7,415 nucleotides of DNA from Longimicrobium sp. Its GTDB lineage: Bacteria; Gemmatimonadota; Gemmatimonadetes; Longimicrobiales; Longimicrobiaceae. Below the pieces are notes generated by a model. That model was not told the origin of the DNA and ran no database searches. It worked only from the letters and a program-made list of their open reading frames with translations. The position numbers and the translations under genes were made by a program. Position 1 is the stretch's first letter; each line of letters opens with the position of its first letter. Below, in pieces: positions 6,080 to 7,415 of this stretch. Where the stretch lies: NCBI GenBank assembly GCA_030446945.1, contig JAUJMI010000170.1, forward strand, positions 1-7,415, in the 5' to 3' direction.

Positions 6080-6697
6080 CTACCTGCGCGAGAGCACGCG
6101 GTTCAGGGTCGCGGCGGTGACCGGGCTGCGGTTGGGCGAGATCGCGCTCGCCGCGACGATCGGTAGGTCGAAGCTCCCGGAGCGTGCCTGGACCGTGTTG
6201 TCCCCGTTCTCGTCCTCCAGGAGCAGCGAAAAGGTGCCGCGCACCCGGTTGTCCCTGAGCTCGGTCAACTGGATGCTCCCCACATAGCCGAGGTACTGCG
6301 CGTCCGGCTCCTGGTCGTTCGGGTCGGTGAAGCCCACGGCGAAGTAGCCGCGGAGCGTGCAGTCCGCGAATTGGGTCGTGGGCGTGCAGGTCGTCGTGCC
6401 TTGCGCAGCGGGGGCCGACATGATGAAGACGTCGGTGCGGTTGGCCTGGACGTGGTCCGCGGCCAGGAGGAGGAGCTCGCGGTTCTCGATGACCGCCACG
6501 CCGAACTCGTTCTGGTCGGGGTCGTTCCGGTCGAACTCGCCGGACGCGGCGAACTGGCCGGAGCGGGCGCCGGAGTAGGTGAAGGAGAGATCGCCGCCCT
6601 GGTTCTCCTTCGATCCGGTCGAGTCGTTGTCGCAGGCGCCCAGCGCCAGGGCGAGCGCCGCGGTTCCGAGGAGGCGCTTGAGGGTCGGTGTGGTCAT
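6080..6697 (-). CDS. Secreted lipoprotein of unknown function, DUF6252-like in build
   Basis: The 205-residue protein has a clear lipoprotein signal: a basic start (KR at 7-8), a hydrophobic core ([14 protein letters not shown]) and lipobox Cys22, followed by DND, so outer-membrane export is possible. The mature part is probably all beta: FTYSG...[44 protein letters not shown] and SGSFDLPIV. The last three blocks resemble the layout of the DUF6252-type lipoproteins of Bacteroidota ('GTFSF...NG.FDVP'), recalled from memory and not searched. Cys104 and Cys113 could form a disulfide in a short loop. The ATG at 6697 has GGAAAG about six bases upstream. A strong terminator follows. The upstream gene ends 159 bases away, so this may be its own transcription unit. 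No function is assigned. Confidence 0.8.
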   Translation of the reverse strand: MTTPTLKRLLGTAALALALGACDNDSTGSKENQGGDLSFTYSGARSGQFAASGEFDRNDPDQNEFGVAVIENRELLLLAADHVQANRTDVFIMSAPAAQGTTTCTPTTQFADCTLRGYFAVGFTDPNDQEPDAQYLGYVGSIQLTELRDNRVRGTFSLLLEDENGDNTVQARSGSFDLPIVAASAISPNRSPVTAATLNRVLSRR

Positions 6698-6856
6698 TCT
6701 GCTTTCCGCATCGAGGGTGGCGGGCCGGCGGGGCGGGGCGGGGGGCCCCGGAGATGGCCGCGCCGTGCGTGCGCAGCGGAATACACGAAGTCTCGCAAGC
6801 CCATCCCGAACGCGCCAGTCCCCCCACCACGCCGCGAGGTGCGTGGCCGCGCTGGC

Positions 6857-7201
6857 TCAAGGAGCTCGGAACTGCACGGCGACGACGCGTGCGGCCGCCC
6901 AGAGCGCGCCGAGCTCCTGGTCGGTGCAGCTTTCCCACCCCGCGGGTGGGGGCGCCAGGCGGCGCTTGGCGCCGTCGTGCTCGAACGCCAGCCAGCCGCC
7001 CTCCAGCCCTTCGGACAGCACCGGCGTCTGCGAGGCGATGCTGCGCCGGTCGCCCTTGCGCCGGTCCGTCCCCTGATAGCGCACCACGTCCTGCCCACGC
7101 CTCTCGCGCAGGCGGGCGAAGCCGGAGCGGCCCAGGGTGGGGATCACCTGCCACACCCGCCACAGCTCGCCGTCGGGGGCGATGAACTCGCGCAGCGCCA
7201 T
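6857..7201 (-). CDS. Small conserved-looking protein of unknown function (MALREF...DGELWRVW type)
   Basis: The 114-residue soluble protein has no signal peptide or helix anchor. It opens [21 protein letters not shown], has a basic middle with [10 protein letters not shown] (46-54), then [23 protein letters not shown] (68-90) and [11 protein letters not shown] (94-104). I recall small proteins of this build (an aspartate-tryptophan N-terminus, GWL.FE...KRRL.P.P..W, then D.EL..L) from Gemmatimonadota-type genomes, without any known role; this is memory, not a search. The start at 7201 is supported by AGGAGG seven bases upstream. An in-frame start at 7264 would add a poorly conserved basic leader and has no such site. 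The gene is followed by a 159-base gap before the lipoprotein gene. Confidence 0.8.
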   Translation of the reverse strand: MALREFIAPDGELWRVWQVIPTLGRSGFARLRERRGQDVVRYQGTDRRKGDRRSIASQTPVLSEGLEGGWLAFEHDGAKRRLAPPPAGWESCTDQELGALWAAARVVAVQFRAP

Positions 7202-7253
7202 GCTGTTCCTCCTCGTGGACCGCCAGGTGCGTGCCGATGGAGCGCTTCCGCCT

Positions 7254-7281
7254 AAATTAGACACTCCCGCGTCCCGCGCAA
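7254..7281 (-). promoter_or_regulatory. Candidate promoter for the 114-residue protein gene
   Basis: On the minus strand TTGCGC (plus 7276-7281), a 16-base spacer and TAATTT (plus 7254-7259) form a plausible but imperfect -35/-10 pair. The -10 lies in the only AT-rich spot (CTAAATTAG) of this gap. Transcription would start about 45 bases before the ATG at 7201. Confidence 0.3.
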
Positions 7282-7415
7282 CGCCGAGGCCCAGGGGGGA
7301 CTGGAGCGCCGGCTCCGGGAGGATGTTGGCCGGGGGATGGAGCGCCGCGCGGATTCGCGCCGGCGGAATGGGCGCCGGGGTCGGAGCGCGGGGGGCGAAT
7401 CGCCCGGGACGAATC
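7282..7415. other. Non-coding right end with small inverted repeats
   Basis: No credible gene is seen on either strand to the right edge. The stretch holds small hairpins, GGAGC/GCTCC (7303-7316) and GGGCG-AAT-CGCCC (7393-7405). It also holds an inverted 7-mer, GATTCGC (7352-7358) and GCGAATC (7396-7402). It may be the edge of a larger repeat cut by the window. Confidence 0.35.

Noticed and set aside
5901..7163. Upstream extension of the flavin-monooxygenase frame toward 7163
   Set aside because: It crosses a strong terminator, runs out of frame with the lipoprotein gene and is low-complexity. The family N-terminus begins at the GTG at 5900.

Overview
The window is very GC-rich (about 70% by eye, with nearly all codon third positions G or C), has short Shine-Dalgarno-led genes on both strands, and carries no rRNA, tRNA, CRISPR array or transposase. 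The mix of a PAAR spike protein, a stand-alone Rho_N 'plasmid stabilisation' type protein, a DUF983 zinc-ribbon membrane protein, a small lipoprotein and a small protein opening MALREF...DGELWRVW suggests a Gemmatimonadota bacterium, probably of the Longimicrobium group. That placement is inferred from protein style and not proven.

Layout. 1-263 is the 3' end of a PAAR-repeat gene, the tip of a contractile injection machine whose other genes must lie left of the window. 264-561 has no credible gene but holds a long imperfect inverted repeat (304-540). 1515-562 (minus) is a two-gene unit: a small multi-helix membrane protein that appears to carry two compensating frameshifts, then a complete DUF1697 protein. 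A divergent promoter region (1516-1686) separates it from the main gene, 1687-3717 (plus). That gene is a 676-residue fusion of a classical short-chain dehydrogenase, a membrane-helix-like linker and a hormone-sensitive-lipase type alpha/beta hydrolase, with both catalytic sets apparently intact. A 24-bp perfect palindrome lies between it and the convergent Rho_N gene (4072-3779, minus). DUF983 (4232-4699, plus) diverges from the Rho_N gene. A 137-bp cassette of short related direct and inverted repeats (4710-4846) fills the gap between DUF983 and a convergent luciferase-like flavin monooxygenase gene (5900-4860, minus). Upstream on the minus strand are a lipoprotein gene (6697-6080) followed by a strong hairpin terminator (6019-6057), and a 114-residue conserved-looking protein of unknown function (7201-6857). 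The last 130 bases are non-coding.

The genes do not form one obvious pathway. Most are housekeeping or accessory singletons separated by terminators and repeats. The items most worth a second look are the dehydrogenase-hydrolase fusion, the foldback element at 304-540, the repeat cassette at 4710-4846, and the double frameshift in the small membrane protein.
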